Assembly (NCBI GenBank): GCA_937916405.1
Contig: CALFUF010000065.1
Coordinates: forward strand, 1 to 9,223
Direction: 5' to 3'
Length of the DNA stretch: 9,223 nucleotides
Source of the DNA: an uncultured Prevotella sp.
GTDB taxonomy: Bacteria > Bacteroidota > Bacteroidia > Bacteroidales > Bacteroidaceae
How positions within the stretch are numbered: position 1 is the stretch's first letter; every line of letters starts with the position of its first letter. The notes beneath the pieces are model-generated. The model was not told where the DNA came from, made no database searches, and was given only the letters and a program-made list of their open reading frames with translations. The position numbers and the translations under genes were made by a program. Of the stretch, positions 7,564-9,223 are shown one piece after another.

Positions 7564-8181
7564 ATGAAAAAAGGAATTTGTATATTATTATGTGTAATTT
7601 CAATTATCGCATGTTCTGATAAAGAGTATATGCAACGTTTCGCTGACATAAAGTATAAAGGGAAAGATGTTCCTACACCTGCAATCAAGTGTAATGGATT
7701 CTATTTTGATTCCGATAATAGAAAAGATAATGTCGTATGGATTTTTTATAAAGATGGCACCTTTGTAAAAACATCTTTAAGATACAAATTAGATTCTTTA
7801 TTACAAGAGAGACCTATAAATCTCAATGATGCTATCATGAAATGGGGACGAAGATCGCAACACTGGGGTCAATCTTATGGGCTTTATAATATTAATGTTG
7901 ACACTATTTATGTTACTATATACGACCGTTTCTATTGGTATTATAATATCAACAAATATAAGTGTAAGATAATAGATACGGATAATATCATATTTTGCTT
8001 TTATGAATCTCCAAGTTTAAAACAAAAAGATTATATTTCATCAAAAGTTTCCTATAAACTTACATTCGTTCAAACAGATTCAATACCAGTTCCAGATAAT
8101 GATTTTCTAAAAAAGAAGAAATGGTATTGGAAGAATGAATCCGATTGGGAAGAATACATGTTAAAAAGAAAGAAAAAATAG
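7564..8181 (+). CDS. Lipoprotein, candidate immunity protein for the RHS toxin tip
   Basis: The 205-aa product begins with a lipoprotein signal (MKKGICILLCVISIIAC), with lipobox IIAC and the lipidated Cys at residue 17. The next residues, SDKEY, place acidic side chains at +3 and +5. This partly resembles the Ser-Asp/Glu lipoprotein export signals reported for Bacteroidetes, so surface exposure is possible. The mature part has no family I recognise. It is rich in Tyr, Trp and Lys (YDRFYWYYNINKYKC in the middle, KKKKWYWKNESDW near the end) and ends in RKKK. It lies 62 nt after the toxin stop, has the same low GC as the tip (12 of 60 at 7981-8040), and no promoter was seen in the gap. Position, composition and a lipid anchor fit an immunity protein acting in the envelope. 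The ORF and lipobox are solid; the immunity role is inference from context. Confidence 0.7.
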   Translation: MKKGICILLCVISIIACSDKEYMQRFADIKYKGKDVPTPAIKCNGFYFDSDNRKDNVVWIFYKDGTFVKTSLRYKLDSLLQERPINLNDAIMKWGRRSQHWGQSYGLYNINVDTIYVTIYDRFYWYYNINKYKCKIIDTDNIIFCFYESPSLKQKDYISSKVSYKLTFVQTDSIPVPDNDFLKKKKWYWKNESDWEEYMLKRKKK

Positions 8182-8194
8182 ATCAGGGGACTCG

Positions 8195-8295
8195 AAAACT
8201 GGGGGACTGTGATCCACTTTCCTGTCCAAATATTTTGTCTTTTGAAAGAAATGTTGTACCTTTGTGATGGATCACTGAGAACCGTCCCCGTTTTT
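8195..8295. mobile_element. About 100-bp MITE- or REP-like element with imperfect terminal inverted repeats
   Basis: The left end reads AAAACTGGGGGACT then GTGATCCAC (8195-8217). The right end, read on the other strand from 8295, gives AAAAACGGGGACGG, TTCTCA and GTGATCCATC. The two arms match as imperfect inverted repeats, the right arm having about seven extra bases. No gene fits inside, and the interior (8234-8264) holds a promoter. An additional GGGGACT lies just outside the left end (8186-8192). From memory, GGGGACGGTTCT-type ends flank some REP-associated Y1 transposase genes, but I cannot confirm that family here. It could also be a stable RNA hairpin rather than a mobile element. Confidence 0.45.
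8234..8264 (+). promoter_or_regulatory. Bacteroidetes-type promoter inside the inverted-repeat element
   Basis: TTTG at 8234-8237 and TACCTTTG at 8257-8264 match the -33/-7 consensus with 19 nt between them. Transcription would start near 8271 and run rightwards through the right arm of the element into the transposase remnant and towards the outer-membrane protein gene at 8558. No other good promoter is visible for that gene, so this one may drive it. Confidence 0.6.
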
Positions 8296-8499
8296 CACAG
8301 AAGCGGACATAAGCAGGCAATGGTTGCCGTTGGCAAGACACTCGCTGGTATATTTTACACAATGGTGAAAGAAAAGAAAGAATATGACGCAACGATATAC
8401 AGCAAACACAGGAAGCAAGTACTGGACCGCTCCATCGAGAGGTTACAGGCTAAAATCCTGCGACTACAGAGCGAAAGTGCCACATGCACTTGTTCTTGA
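8296..8499 (+). pseudogene. 3' remnant of an IS110-family-like transposase
   Basis: The open frame ends at a TGA at 8497-8499. From 8296 it encodes HRSGHKQAMVAVGKTLAGIF, then YTMVKEKKEYDATIYSKHRK and a helical, basic tail (RSIERLQAKILRL). The pattern R-x-G-H/K-K-x-A-x-x-A-V followed by a hydrophobic helix and K-x-x-x-Y resembles the extreme C-terminus of IS110/IS116 transposases. These are usually over 300 residues, and only about 67 remain, without the catalytic part. The frame stays open leftwards to a GTG at 8209, but that part overlaps the inverted-repeat element and does not look like transposase. The copy is therefore a non-functional fragment abutting, or cut by, the small element. The C-terminal helix could in principle still be made from the promoter at 8234-8264, but no role is expected. 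Confidence 0.55.
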
Positions 8500-8500
8500 T

Positions 8501-8553
8501 TATCAATGCGTTATGATTTAGTTATATAGAAGTAGTAAACTAAAATATCAATG
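8501..8553 (+). repeat. Short direct and inverted repeats upstream of the outer-membrane protein gene
   Basis: TATCAATG occurs at 8501-8508 and 8546-8553. Between the copies, TTTAGTT (8517-8523) is inverted as AACTAAA (8538-8544) with a 14-nt spacer. The block fills most of the gap between the transposase remnant and the ATG at 8558. It could be an operator or leader hairpin, or the scar of the IS110-like element's right end. AT-rich DNA produces such matches by chance, so support is weak. Confidence 0.25.
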
Positions 8554-8557
8554 AAAG

Positions 8558-9181
8558 ATGAAAAGAACATTGTTATTGGCAGCATTCGTTTGCTGCATTG
8601 CAAGTGTGAACGCACAGAACCCTAAGGGTAAGTTTTCGATCAAGCCGATGGCTGGTATCAATGTGACAGGACTGAGTGGGGGAACCCACGACCTCTATCA
8701 CTATAAGGTACGATTTACTGCTGGTCTGGAGGCTGAGTATGGCATGAATGACTGGATGGGTGTCTCGTTGGGAGTCATTTACTCTCAGCAGGGTGCTAAT
8801 GTGGATGGTAGTTTCAGGACTGTAATAACTGATACTCAGGGGAAAAACTATATGTCCTTGATAAAAATGGATGGCAAACTTCATAGCGAATATATCAATA
8901 TCCCATTGCTTGCCAATTTCTATATTCCTTTGGTGAAGGGACTCGCAGTGAAGACTGGTGTGCAGTTGGGATTCCTCGTGGGAAGTAAATTAGAGGCAAC
9001 GTCGATAGTCGCCACTCAAGAAATCCCTAATTACGGAACAGACCAATTAAGACCCTATGATAGTCTGATAGAGTATAATCAGGTAGATAGTGAGCGTTCC
9101 GATGTCTGCAAATCAGTAGATTGGGTTAGGCGCTTAGAGCGCACTTATGAAATGCCCTATTTTAGGCACTTTGGCTCATAA
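8558..9181 (+). pseudogene. PorT-like outer-membrane beta-barrel protein, probably interrupted near its 3' end
   Basis: The 207-codon frame starts with a good signal peptide (MKRTLLLAAFVCCIASVNAQ, cleavage after NA or NAQ). The body is typical of the small eight-stranded barrels of Bacteroidetes (PorT/OMP_b-brl_2): FSIKPMAGINVTGL, VRFTAGLEAEYGMNDWMGVSLGVIYSQQG, LHSEYINIPLLANFYI and GLAVKTGVQLGFLVGSKLEA. After SDVCKSVD (residues 181-188) family members usually continue with the last barrel strands and end in an aromatic residue. Here an unrelated 19-residue basic tail runs from W189 to a TAA at 9179-9181. The change coincides with GGGTTAGGCGC at 9123, which looks like the left end of an insertion sequence. 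Without its closing strands the barrel is unlikely to fold. The promoter inside the upstream element (8234-8264) may transcribe it. The barrel family is well supported; the insertion is inferred. Confidence 0.6.
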
Positions 9182-9223
9182 AATACCATTCTACGAATGA
9201 GCACATCGAAGATTGTGTCCTTG
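9123..9223 (+). mobile_element. Probable left end of an insertion sequence, continuing beyond the window
   Basis: From GGGTTAGGCGC at 9123 the sequence stops resembling the barrel gene. It is packed with short palindromes: GCGCT-TAG-AGCGC at 9130-9142, TGCC/GGCA at 9153-9156 and 9165-9168, and TTATGA/TCATAA at 9145-9150 and 9176-9181. Nested repeats like these are common at IS ends as transposase-binding sites. An ATG at 9197 opens a frame (MSTSKIVSL) that runs off the window and could be the transposase start; nine codons are too few to name a family. The other end and any target duplication lie outside the window. Confidence 0.4.

Noticed and set aside
8209..8499. An intact small gene starting from the GTG at 8209
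   Set aside because: The first 29 codons overlap the inverted-repeat element and its promoter, whose start point would lie inside the frame. Only the part after about 8296 has recognisable (transposase) character.
8573..8884. A 103-codon frame on the - strand
   Set aside because: It is antisense to the well-supported barrel gene, with no promoter and no recognisable domain.
9197..9223. The MSTSKIVSL start as a separate transposase gene
   Set aside because: Nine codons before the window edge are too few to support a gene or a family, so it is only mentioned under the insertion end.

Overview
The window looks like a Bacteroidales genome, most likely Prevotella or a close relative. The evidence is two promoters of the Bacteroidetes type (TTTG, about 20 nt, then TAnnTTTG), start codons without Shine-Dalgarno sequences, a DUF3244-like secreted protein, a C-terminal domain of the type IX secretion (T9SS) sorting kind, and a PorT-like outer-membrane barrel. 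All supported genes lie on the + strand.

Layout. (1) 67-426 encodes the C-terminal part of a coiled-coil/helix-turn-helix regulator, probably truncated. (2) 427-608 is a non-coding gap with two competing hairpins and a good promoter at 551-582. (3) 609-7501 is a tight three-gene run with gaps of 18 and 8 nt. It holds a small DUF3244-like exported protein, a small exported protein made of one YD motif plus a T9SS-like sorting domain, and a 2025-residue exported RHS/YD-repeat protein. The big protein has an SpvB-like N-terminus, seven calcium-binding FG-GAP-like motifs, a long YD-repeat shell, an RHS core ending in DPDG, and an AT-rich variable tip resembling polymorphic toxin type 23 (Ntox23). 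(4) 7564-8181 encodes an AT-rich lipoprotein directly after the tip, the best candidate for the cognate immunity protein. (5) 8182-9223 is mobile-element debris: a roughly 100-bp inverted-repeat element carrying its own promoter, the 3' remnant of an IS110-like transposase, and an outer-membrane barrel gene that appears to be cut near its 3' end by another insertion.

Proposed logic (inference). The promoter at 551-582 drives the three exported proteins and possibly the lipoprotein by read-through. The RHS shell would encapsulate the toxin tip, and the lipoprotein would protect the producer in the envelope. The most unusual point is that the giant toxin has a Sec signal but no sorting domain of its own, while the gene just before it encodes a signal peptide, one YD motif and a T9SS-like sorting domain. 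That small protein could act in trans as a docking adaptor, though it could also be a decayed relic of a larger RHS gene. The sharp base-composition change right after DPDG indicates that the tip and lipoprotein were exchanged as a cassette.
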